A stretch of 5,859 bases of DNA. Origin: JBLHKE01 sp047619485. GTDB lineage: Bacteria > Verrucomicrobiota > Verrucomicrobiia > Verrucomicrobiales > DEV007. The notes under the pieces were generated by a model. It saw nothing but the letters and a program-made list of their open reading frames with translations. It was not told the origin of the DNA and did no database searches. Below are positions 1-5,859 of the stretch, one piece after another. How positions within the stretch are numbered: the first letter of the stretch is position 1; each line of letters begins with the position of its first letter. The stretch is taken from positions 1-5,859 of the forward strand of contig JBLHKE010000507.1 of NCBI GenBank assembly GCA_047619485.1, in the 5' to 3' direction. Both the position numbers and the translations under genes were made by a program.

Positions 1-1
1 T

Positions 2-169
2 CCCGAGTACTCGACCGACCTGGTCACCTGGATCGACACCACCCCGCCAATCGAGTCCGTGTCGAGTGTAACCGATGTCCCCAGCTCGACCGTGGAGACC
101 TACCGCGTGGACCTACCGGTGGATAAAGTCTTCGAGTTGTTCTTCAGGGTGAAGGTGAGCGTTCCCTAG
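2..169 (+). CDS. C-terminal end of an unidentified protein (5' end outside the window)
   Basis: An open frame enters from the left edge and ends at TAG 167-169, giving 55 residues. It is too short for a standard ORF cutoff, but codon use is strongly biased to G or C in the third position, like the genes downstream. The piece is rich in Ser, Thr, Val and Pro, contains no cysteine, and ends in alternating hydrophobic beta-strand-like sequence (ELFFRVKVSVP). Large secreted proteins of Verrucomicrobiota often end in a similar FFR-type strand, so an exported beta-rich protein is plausible; that is inference. No domain can be named from this fragment. The next gene starts about 230 bases later on the same strand, so it need not belong to the same transcript. 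Confidence 0.6.
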   Translation, partial: PEYSTDLVTWIDTTPPIESVSSVTDVPSSTVETYRVDLPVDKVFELFFRVKVSVP

Positions 170-394
170 AGTAGTGGCGGATTCTTTCACCGGTGAAGGC
201 AGAGTCGAGACTGATCTATTGTTGCAGTGTGTAGTGCTCGCTGCCCATCTTGATGACGGGCTGGCGCGTCCCTCGCGGGCTTGACGGGTGGGTCGGTCAG
301 GAGCCAGAGTGTCACTGAGATCGGAATTTCCCGGCTGACCACCGCGCGGCCGGACTTGGAAGTGGTGGTTGAAAAATGAAATGCTAAGCTGCAC
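170..394. other. Intergenic gap with no supportable gene
   Basis: This is the longest non-coding stretch on the left side. It contains a perfect 12-base palindrome (TTCACCGGTGAA, 186-197), 16 bases after the upstream stop. I see no tRNA, no rRNA and no strong sigma-70 promoter pair. A plus-strand frame is open from 257 to its stop at 377-379, preceded by two adjacent TGA stops and lacking a convincing start, so it could at most be a gene remnant. The promoter for the downstream operon should lie here, but I cannot place it. Confidence 0.5.
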
Positions 395-400
395 GTGATC

Positions 401-1762
401 ATGAGCAACATTCAGACGAACGATTGGAAAATCAGCCGCCGCCATCTCCTCCGCGGACTCGGTGCGGGAATGGCGCTGCCGCTGTTGGACTGCATGCAGC
501 CCCTCAGAGCCGAGCTTGCCGAACCTAAACCTAAACGCAGTGTCTTCATCTATCTGCCCAACGGGGTAAACACCCTTGATTTCCAGATCGCCGAAGCGGG
601 TGCGGGCTATACTTTTTCCAAGTCGCTGAAATCCCTGGAAAAACACCGGGCGGTGCTGACCCCCATCAGTGGCCTGTACCATCCGCACGGCCTCGGCCAG
701 CATCACAACTGTCAGAACATCTGGCTGACGGGTGGCAAGATCGGGACCACGGAGCGCAATACGATCTCGGTCGACCAACTCATATCCCGCCACACCGCGG
801 AGCACACCCGCTATTCCTCCCTGGAGCTTAGCAATCGCGGATCCGCTTTGTCCTGGACCGCAGATGGCATCCAGTTGCCGGCGCAATCGAACCCGGGCGT
901 CATGTTCAAACGCATGTTCGAAGCCCCGGCCGGCGGAATCGATCAACAGCGCCGCGGTTTGAATCGCAAGGGCAGCATTCTCGATGCGGTCCTCGATGAT
1001 GCCCATACGCTCGATGCCCAACTGGGCAAGGCCGACCGCGGACGGCTTGAACAATACCTGACGTCCGTGCGCGAGGTGGAGATCCGCACCGAACGCGCCG
1101 ACCAGTGGCTGGATACGCCGTTGCCTGCGGTCGATGCCGGCACGAAATCCAAACTCAACCGCAATGTCTCGCAACAGATGGTGGGTGATTACTTCCGTAC
1201 GATGTACGAGCTGATCGTGCTCGCCTTCCAGACCGACATGACACGGGTGGCTACCTTCAGCACCGGCAGCGAAGGGCAAGGCCTGCCCATTCCAGAGATC
1301 GCCATCTCGCAGGACCGGCACTCGCTTTCGCATCACAACGGCAATCCCAAACGCCTGAAAGATCTTACCGCGAGCGATACCTTCAACATTGAGCAGTTCA
1401 GTTACTTCCTCGACCGGCTCTGCGACGTTGAGGACGCCGACGGACCCTTGATCGACTCGACCATAGCTCTGTACGGCAGCGGCATGGCTTTCGGCCACAG
1501 CCACGGCAATGCCAACCTGCCGCTGATCCTCGCCGGGGGAGCAAAGCTGGGGTTAAAGCACGGCCGGCACCTCGATTTCAACCGGGCCGCCGGCTTCGAA
1601 GCCTACAACCTCTCCGTGCCCCAGGACCATTATCGCATCTGCTTCAAGCCGGTGAACGAACGCGCCCATCTGAGCAACCTGCTGCTCACCATGGCCCAAC
1701 AGATGGGCGTCGAGGTGGACCGATTCGCTGACAGCAACGGACGTATCGGAGAGCTGGTTTAA
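401..1762 (+). CDS. Tat-exported DUF1552 (HXXSHH motif) family protein
   Basis: The product (453 residues from ATG 401) belongs to the DUF1552 family (PF07586); the reaction is unknown. Residues 12-18 read SRRHLLR, a twin-arginine signal with R13 and R14. A hydrophobic stretch follows and a cleavage site is likely near A40, so the folded protein should be exported, possibly with a cofactor or metal. The family hallmark HSLSHH lies at residues 307-312. Other typical features are the His-rich HPHGLGQHHN segment (about 95-104) and GSGMAFGHSHGNANLP (about 360-375), a likely metal or active-site region; that role is inferred. Length is normal for the family and the frame is intact. GTG 395 is an alternative in-frame start two codons upstream. 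Neither start has a clear Shine-Dalgarno. It is the first gene of the operon with the middle protein and the DUF1592-type cytochrome, its usual genomic partner. Confidence 0.93.
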   Translation: MSNIQTNDWKISRRHLLRGLGAGMALPLLDCMQPLRAELAEPKPKRSVFIYLPNGVNTLDFQIAEAGAGYTFSKSLKSLEKHRAVLTPISGLYHPHGLGQHHNCQNIWLTGGKIGTTERNTISVDQLISRHTAEHTRYSSLELSNRGSALSWTADGIQLPAQSNPGVMFKRMFEAPAGGIDQQRRGLNRKGSILDAVLDDAHTLDAQLGKADRGRLEQYLTSVREVEIRTERADQWLDTPLPAVDAGTKSKLNRNVSQQMVGDYFRTMYELIVLAFQTDMTRVATFSTGSEGQGLPIPEIAISQDRHSLSHHNGNPKRLKDLTASDTFNIEQFSYFLDRLCDVEDADGPLIDSTIALYGSGMAFGHSHGNANLPLILAGGAKLGLKHGRHLDFNRAAGFEAYNLSVPQDHYRICFKPVNERAHLSNLLLTMAQQMGVEVDRFADSNGRIGELV

Positions 1763-1782
1763 CGCCTCTATTGGACAAAAAA

Positions 1783-2955
1783 ATGATGATGCTTGCGAAC
1801 CTCTTCCGAATTCAACTCCTCCTCGCTTGCCTTGGGCAATTCCTCTACGCGGCCGACTATGTCCCGCAGCCGAATGAATACCCGCCCGATGATTCGGGCG
1901 TGTACCTTGCCGGCGAGTTGGTGGTGGTCGATCCGATTAATCGTCGCGGCGGGATTCGCCTGGACGGCAACGGCAACGGCAAACTCTACGAGGACGGACC
2001 GCTGCACTATTTCGCCCTGTTGCCCTGCGCCGAATTGTGGGTTCACGGCGCGCCGACCGCCTTGCGCGACATTCCACTGGGCACTCACTTACAGGGCTAC
2101 TTTTACGTGCCGCCCAAGGGAGCGGCAGACCTAATTCCCCCTCCAGCAGAGGAATTCAAGAACCTGATTCCCAAATACAATCACGCGGTATCGCTCGAAG
2201 ACGATATCAGCTTCTACAAGAGCCGCGGGCAGTCCTGGAAAGTCATCTCCCTCGATTTCGACACCAGCAAGCTCCGGGTCGAATCGATCGGTGCAGCGGC
2301 CAAGGACGGACTGAACGGAACGCAGACCTTCGATTTCGACATCGGCACCCGGGTGTGGAAGGACGGTAAACCCGTAGAGATGAAGGACGTCACTCCGGGC
2401 ACCATTGCGCAGCTCAACTTTGGCTGGGCGGCCGGCTGGCAGGACGGCGAACTCGGGTTGAACGATATCTGGTTGGACGAGGCCAGCCAGAAACAGGCCG
2501 CCGAATTGAAGCGTCGCCTGAACGTACGCTACCATCGCATCCGCTGGCTGCCCGGACGCATAGAATCAGTCGAAGCTTTCGATTATGGCGGTGGCAAGGT
2601 GGTCATTTCCCTGTATGACGGCGTGGCCAAACAAATTCACAAGGAGCTCGAGGCCGCCAAGGACAAACGCGTCGCCGTCGCCGCCGCCGAGCCGACCCTG
2701 CGCACTTGGCGTCACCGTTCCGACCGAAAATTTGGTAAGATCGTGCGCTGGGAAGTGGTCGAGAATCCGCGCCCGCGTCCCGGCTTCAGCGGCATCCGCC
2801 TGCACATGACATTTACGGAACTCATCGACCACTACCGCCCCGGCAACAGCGTACGCATTAAATCCGACGACTGGCTGTTCGTTAGTGTCCCGCCGGAGGA
2901 GCGGATCAAGTCCTTTGAGGATCGCGAGCAATCGCGCACATTTCGCCTGCCCTAA
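1783..2955 (+). CDS. Uncharacterised secreted protein of repeated beta-rich modules, between DUF1552 and DUF1592 genes
   Basis: I do not recognise a named family. The 390-residue product (from ATG 1783; ATGs at 1786 and 1789 and TTG 1771 are also possible) starts with a Sec-type signal peptide and a likely cleavage near YA-ADY (residues 22-26). LLAC at 13-16 resembles a lipobox, but Arg9 sits just before it, so ordinary cleavage is more likely. The mature protein appears to be four beta-rich modules, at about 40-110, 152-215, 250-308 and 317-370. The first two align without gaps over W-x2-G-x-P-x4-D-x3-G-T (from W86 and W192); the last two share a weaker G-x-I start. There is no CxxCH and only one cysteine in the predicted mature chain. 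It lies about 20 bases after the DUF1552 stop and overlaps the cytochrome gene by one base (TAATG), so it is almost certainly co-expressed. A structural, ligand-binding or chaperone-like role outside the cytoplasm is possible but unproven. Confidence 0.85.
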   Translation: MMMLANLFRIQLLLACLGQFLYAADYVPQPNEYPPDDSGVYLAGELVVVDPINRRGGIRLDGNGNGKLYEDGPLHYFALLPCAELWVHGAPTALRDIPLGTHLQGYFYVPPKGAADLIPPPAEEFKNLIPKYNHAVSLEDDISFYKSRGQSWKVISLDFDTSKLRVESIGAAAKDGLNGTQTFDFDIGTRVWKDGKPVEMKDVTPGTIAQLNFGWAAGWQDGELGLNDIWLDEASQKQAAELKRRLNVRYHRIRWLPGRIESVEAFDYGGGKVVISLYDGVAKQIHKELEAAKDKRVAVAAAEPTLRTWRHRSDRKFGKIVRWEVVENPRPRPGFSGIRLHMTFTELIDHYRPGNSVRIKSDDWLFVSVPPEERIKSFEDREQSRTFRLP

Positions 2956-5327
2956 TGAAAGCCCTTTCACTCTTTGCGATGATTTTTTCGGCCCTCGGGT
3001 CGTGGTGCTACGCCGTTCCGGAAGAGGCGTTCGATCAGGTCACCGAACCCTTCTTAAAGGAGTACTGTATTCGCTGTCACGATGCCGAGAAACGGAAGGG
3101 GAAATTCCGCCTCGATACGCTGTCACGCGATTTTGGTGACCTGCTGGTTGCACAAAAATGGGATGAGGTGCTATTGCGAATCAATTCCGGTGAGATGCCG
3201 CCGGAAGACGAGCAGCAGCCCCGCGCAGAAATCGTGGGTAAGGTCGCCCAATCCATCTCCACTCGGATCGACGAAGGCCGTGCGGTGAGGATGTCGAAAC
3301 GAAGTCCGGTGACCCTGTATCGCCTGAGCCGAGATGAGTATGCCCACACGGTGTACGATCTGCTGGGCGTGTATTATGACGTGCACGCGCCGGGCACGTT
3401 CAACGAAGATCCGCGTTGGCACGGTTTCGATCGCATCGGTGCGGTGCTCTCGCTTTCACCTTCGCATGTTGAGCGATACTTCGAAGCGGCCCAGTATATT
3501 GTGCACGACGCCTTTCCCGAACATCCGGTCAAACCTGGCAACGGCCGGGTCGAAGCCAACGACGAGCGGGCGATCAAATGGCAGAAGGAAAACAAGGTGG
3601 ACGATCCCGTCCGCTGGCTTCTGCTGCCCGGTCTTCTCTCGCCGAGCGCGATCGACGCCCGCAGCGCAGGCCGATACCGGATCCGGGTCCAACTGAGTGC
3701 CCTGCCCTCGTTTAAAGACCGGTTGCCGCACTTGACCGTCTGGGATGGCAAGGTGAAACGCGGCCTCTACGGGCAAGACCTGATCGCCGCCGAAGGAAAA
3801 CCCATGGTGGTCGAGTTCGAGACCTTCCTGCCTGCCGGCCGCCACAATCTCATGAATGAAGCACCAGGAACCTTTGAAGCGCTGACCCTAGCCCTGACGC
3901 AAGGGACGCCCTTCACGAATACGCGCGAGCGCCGATTCGACCATCCCTCCAGTTACAAACTGTACGACGAAAATGATCGGCCGATTTTTCCCATGCTGAT
4001 CGTGGACTGGTTCGAGTGGGAAGGCCCGCTTCTCAGCGAGGCGGATCAACAGAAACGGGCGGGCCTGTTTCCTGAGAAAGGCGAGGATCCGCGCGCCAGC
4101 CTCGCCAGCTTTATCGAACGTGCGTGGCGGCGTCCCGCACATCCAGCCGATGTCGACCGCTTCATGAAAGTCATCGAAACCGAGACAGCCGCAGGGGAAA
4201 ACCCGCGTTCGGCTTATCTTGCCGCGCAGGTGGCTGTGCTGACCGCGAAAAACTTTTACTACCTCGTGGAGGGTTCGCCGGGCGAGTCCCGCGATACCAT
4301 CAACAATTGGGAGCTGGCTTCCCGGCTATCCTTTTTCCTCTGGAGTTCGATGCCGGATGCAGCCCTGTCAGCCCTGGCGCGCGAGGGCAGCCTGTCGCGG
4401 CCTGAAGTGTTGGCGGCCCAGCTGCAGCGCATGTTTGACGACCCGAAGATCTCCCGCTTTCTCGACGCCTTTCCGCGCCAGTGGCTGCAGCTGCACAAGG
4501 TCGGGATGTTTCCACCCGACCGTGAGTTGTATCCCGATTATGACCCGTGGCTAGAGCAGAGCATGAAACTCGAATCCACCGAGACCTTTCGCGAAGTGTT
4601 CGCGAAAAACGATTCGATCCGAGCGTTCATCGCCTCTGACTGGATCATGCTTAACGCCCGTCTGGCCATGCACTACCAATTGCCGGCACGCTCGGATCCC
4701 GGCTTTCAACGCGTGGACTTGGAACCGAAGCATCACCGTGGCGGGCTGCTCACCCAGGCTGCGGTCCTCTCGCTGACGTCGGACGGAACGCGGCACCGGC
4801 CGGTACACCGTGGGGTCTGGGTTTCGGAGGTGATCTATGGCAAAACACCTCCGCCTCCGCCGCCCAATGTGGAACCGCTGGCACCTACGCCGAGCGATCA
4901 GCCCAAGGCGACCGTTCGCCAGCAACTTGAAGCGCACGCGACCCATGACCTCTGTGCATCCTGTCACCGAAATATCGACCCCCTGGGTTTTGCTTTCGAC
5001 AACTTCGATGCCATCGGGCGCTGGCGTACCGAGGAAGTGATCGAAGGCGGCAAGGGTGATCATCCACCGGTCAATGCCCAGGGCGAATTTCCCGATGGCC
5101 GGAAATACGCAGATCCGGATGAATTCAAACAATTGCTGTCTGCGGACCTCGACCGCTTTGCTGCAGCCTTCGTCGAACAACTCGCGACCTATGCCTTGCG
5201 TCGGGTGATGACCCTCGACGATCGGGCGCAAATCAAGGCGATTGCCCAGGCCAGCCGGGAGCAGGAATATAAACTGAAAACGATCCTGGAAAACCTGGTG
5301 CGGTCCGAGTTGTTTCAGAAGCGATAA
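2955..5327 (+). CDS. PSCyt1/DUF1587/DUF1592/DUF1588/DUF1585 multi-domain cytochrome-type protein
   Basis: The 790-residue product starts with a signal peptide (about 1-20, ending SWCYA) and should be periplasmic or outer-surface. Domains in order: PSCyt1-like cytochrome (PF07635, about 27-90) with CIRCH at 38-42 and a GEMPP loop whose M81 could be the second haem ligand; DUF1587 (about 118-182, LYRLSRDEYAHTVYDLLG); a beta-rich, carbohydrate-binding-like region (about 215-355); DUF1595 (about 380-440); DUF1592 (about 450-580, ASRLSFFLWSSMPDAAL); DUF1588 (about 590-692) with the proline run TPPPPPPNVEPL and CASCH at 667-671; DUF1585 (about 710-788, ending RSELFQKR). This full set, intact and of usual length, identifies the family. 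The substrate is unknown; electron transfer linked to an extracellular oxidation is a common guess. The ATG overlaps the preceding stop (TAATG) with no Shine-Dalgarno, indicating translational coupling. It is the last gene of the operon. Confidence 0.95.
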   Translation: MKALSLFAMIFSALGSWCYAVPEEAFDQVTEPFLKEYCIRCHDAEKRKGKFRLDTLSRDFGDLLVAQKWDEVLLRINSGEMPPEDEQQPRAEIVGKVAQSISTRIDEGRAVRMSKRSPVTLYRLSRDEYAHTVYDLLGVYYDVHAPGTFNEDPRWHGFDRIGAVLSLSPSHVERYFEAAQYIVHDAFPEHPVKPGNGRVEANDERAIKWQKENKVDDPVRWLLLPGLLSPSAIDARSAGRYRIRVQLSALPSFKDRLPHLTVWDGKVKRGLYGQDLIAAEGKPMVVEFETFLPAGRHNLMNEAPGTFEALTLALTQGTPFTNTRERRFDHPSSYKLYDENDRPIFPMLIVDWFEWEGPLLSEADQQKRAGLFPEKGEDPRASLASFIERAWRRPAHPADVDRFMKVIETETAAGENPRSAYLAAQVAVLTAKNFYYLVEGSPGESRDTINNWELASRLSFFLWSSMPDAALSALAREGSLSRPEVLAAQLQRMFDDPKISRFLDAFPRQWLQLHKVGMFPPDRELYPDYDPWLEQSMKLESTETFREVFAKNDSIRAFIASDWIMLNARLAMHYQLPARSDPGFQRVDLEPKHHRGGLLTQAAVLSLTSDGTRHRPVHRGVWVSEVIYGKTPPPPPPNVEPLAPTPSDQPKATVRQQLEAHATHDLCASCHRNIDPLGFAFDNFDAIGRWRTEEVIEGGKGDHPPVNAQGEFPDGRKYADPDEFKQLLSADLDRFAAAFVEQLATYALRRVMTLDDRAQIKAIAQASREQEYKLKTILENLVRSELFQKR

Positions 5328-5373
5328 TCCGAGCCCTGATCGGATGATCAACCCGTGGTAGGTGTTCGTCCTT

Positions 5374-5394
5374 GGTCCGGAAGACCTTCCGACC
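5374..5394 (+). terminator. Imperfect hairpin downstream of the cytochrome gene, possible operon end
   Basis: GGTCCGGAA and TTCCGACC can pair around a GACC loop, with one bulged C. ATGAT (5344-5348) and ATCAT (5395-5399) could extend the structure. It starts 46 bases after the TAA of the cytochrome gene. There is no T-tract after it, so it is not a classical rho-independent terminator; it could be an attenuating or RNA-stabilising 3' hairpin. Confidence 0.3.
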
Positions 5395-5450
5395 ATCATG
5401 CCGTCCAAACTGCGGGCTTGCCTCAGGGAATTCTAAGAGATTCGATTCCC

Positions 5451-5455
5451 AGGAG
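5451..5455 (+). promoter_or_regulatory. Shine-Dalgarno AGGAG for the truncated secreted-protein gene
   Basis: AGGAG lies 11 bases before ATG 5467, slightly far but workable. It is the only good Shine-Dalgarno in front of any start in this window and it decides the start of the 29-codon reading frame that follows. Confidence 0.55.
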
Positions 5456-5466
5456 TCTATTATTCT

Positions 5467-5556
5467 ATGAATTCCCTCATTCCATCAGCCATTGTTACGA
5501 TTGCCGGGATACTCGCGAGTGTCGCTGCCGATCCGCAACCAGTGGACTACCCGTAA
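5467..5556 (+). pseudogene. 5' remnant of a secreted-protein gene, cut off by an insertion sequence; likely paralogue of the gene at 1783-2955
   Basis: ATG 5467 opens 29 codons ending at TAA 5554-5556, too short for usual ORF cutoffs. The translation is a clear signal peptide (hydrophobic core IVTIAGILASVAA at residues 9-21, small residues at the cleavage site) followed by only eight mature residues, DPQPVDYP. A good Shine-Dalgarno precedes it. The mature start matches that of the uncharacterised gene at 1783-2955: PQPVDYP here against PQPNEYP there, in both cases just after an Ala-Ala-Asp site. The signal peptides themselves differ, so this is not a simple recent duplication. The stop codon falls where the sequence passes into insertion-sequence DNA, so it is probably supplied by the element. 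I infer an interrupted paralogue whose remainder lies beyond the element, outside the window, or has been lost. A genuine 29-residue peptide is the less likely alternative. Confidence 0.55.
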
Positions 5557-5859
5557 GGTCAAAATACTCGGCCGAACCTATAAACGCTGGCATTTCAGCA
5601 CCAGACGACGGCTCCAGACCCCGTAGTGTTCCAAAACTCGGACGACGTTGAGGCCACCCTCCTGTAGTGGTTTAGAAGACCGCCGAGCCTCGATTCAAAG
5701 ATGACCTTGCCCGTCCCTTTATCCCGCTCAACCTCTGGCTCGATCAACCTGTTCGCCATCCCCTGGTGGTTCCTCTCCGAGTGGTAGTGCTCGACGAACT
5801 GCCCGACGGCAGTCCGGAGCTGTTTCTCGGAGAAGAAGATCATCCGGCTGAGACACTCC
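5553..5859 (-). mobile_element. One end of an insertion sequence (boundary approximate), continuing past the right edge
   Basis: The segment holds the 3' part of a transposase gene on the minus strand, then about 40 bases between the transposase stop and the point where the plus-strand secreted-protein frame breaks off. The element end is probably close to 5553, near GTAAGGTCAAAATACTCGG, but only one end is visible, so inverted repeats and target duplication cannot be confirmed. The transposase points toward the interrupted gene. Confidence 0.55.
5595..5859 (-). CDS. C-terminal part of a DDE/rve integrase-type transposase (partial)
   Basis: The minus-strand frame is open to the right edge; the codons before the first ATG (5843) read ECLSR, so the gene continues outside the window and that ATG is not its start. 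Within the visible 87 residues, ECLSRMIFFSE, FVEHYHSERNHQG, NRLIEP and SRLGGLLNHYRR are the conserved end of integrase-core transposases of the kind common in Planctomycetota and Verrucomicrobiota (rve_3-like C-terminus). The catalytic Asp, Asp and Glu lie upstream, outside the window. After the usual end of the family (GGLLNHYRR plus one or two residues) the frame runs on for about 19 residues of unconserved sequence to TGA 5595-5597, which suggests loss of the original stop. Its exact IS family cannot be settled from this fragment. Confidence 0.8.
   Translation of the reverse strand, partial: ECLSRMIFFSEKQLRTAVGQFVEHYHSERNHQGMANRLIEPEVERDKGTGKVIFESRLGGLLNHYRRVASTSSEFWNTTGSGAVVWC

Noticed and set aside
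356..387. TTGGAA followed by TGCTAA as a sigma-70 promoter for the operon
   Set aside because: The spacing is about 20 bases and the -10 match is poor, so it is not distinguishable from chance.
187..411. A 74-residue minus-strand frame across the left intergenic gap
   Set aside because: It has no recognisable motif, overlaps another open antisense frame, and would run into the start of the DUF1552 gene. I have no positive evidence for it.
113..1504. A 463-residue minus-strand open frame opposite the DUF1552 gene
   Set aside because: It lies antisense to a clearly identified gene and shows no recognisable domain. Long antisense frames are expected opposite GC-rich third positions.
1822..1833. 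LLAC as a lipoprotein signal in the uncharacterised protein
   Set aside because: Arg9 would fall close to the cysteine, leaving a very short hydrophobic core, and the paralogue-like fragment at 5467 has no cysteine but the same Ala-Ala-Asp site.
4551..5408. A 285-residue minus-strand frame opposite the 3' part of the cytochrome gene
   Set aside because: The plus strand here encodes unmistakable DUF1588 and DUF1585 motifs; the antisense product has no domain signature.
5458..5463. TATTAT as a -10 promoter box for the truncated gene
   Set aside because: It lies between the Shine-Dalgarno and the start codon, so transcription from it would leave out the ribosome binding site.
5355..5651. A 98-residue plus-strand frame after the operon
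   Set aside because: It overlaps the signal-peptide frame at 5467 in another register and crosses into the transposase region antisense. Its composition is unlike a real protein and it has no good ribosome binding site.
1..5859. CRISPR array, tRNA, rRNA or tandem DNA repeat array
   Set aside because: Reading both strands I saw no regularly spaced direct repeats, no cloverleaf with a conserved T-loop and no rRNA-like segment.

Overview
The window looks like a piece of a chromosome or metagenomic contig from a Verrucomicrobiota- or Planctomycetota-like bacterium. The main evidence is a Tat-exported DUF1552 protein in the same operon as a large PSCyt1/DUF1587/DUF1592/DUF1588/DUF1585 cytochrome-type protein, a pair expanded in those phyla. 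The pair also occurs in some marine proteobacteria and myxobacteria, so this is an inference from gene content. Coding is GC-rich at third positions.

Layout, left to right. (1) Positions 2-169 hold the last 55 codons of an unidentified gene. (2) Positions 170-394 are a 225-base gap with no gene I can defend. (3) Positions 401-5327 hold a tight three-gene plus-strand operon: a DUF1552 protein, an uncharacterised signal-peptide protein made of repeated beta-rich modules, and the multi-domain DUF1592-type cytochrome. The first two genes are about 20 bases apart; the second and third overlap by one base (TAATG). None of the three has a clear Shine-Dalgarno sequence. (4) Positions 5328-5466 hold an imperfect hairpin and then a good ribosome binding site. 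(5) Positions 5467-5556 hold the start of another secreted-protein gene, stopped after 29 codons. (6) From about 5553 to the right edge lies the end of an insertion sequence, whose minus-strand DDE/rve-type transposase runs off the window.

How they fit together. All three operon products carry export signals (Tat for DUF1552, Sec-type for the other two), so they should act outside the cytoplasm. The cytochrome-type protein has a CxxCH near the N-terminus and another near the C-terminus. Substrate and reaction are unknown for these families.

The most interesting observation is that the 29-codon fragment has the same mature N-terminus as the uncharacterised middle gene (PQPVDYP against PQPNEYP, directly after an Ala-Ala-Asp signal-peptidase-like site). 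The cluster therefore probably had a second, paralogous copy of that protein, now cut off by the insertion sequence. The middle protein and its relatives may be an overlooked third component of DUF1552/DUF1592 systems.
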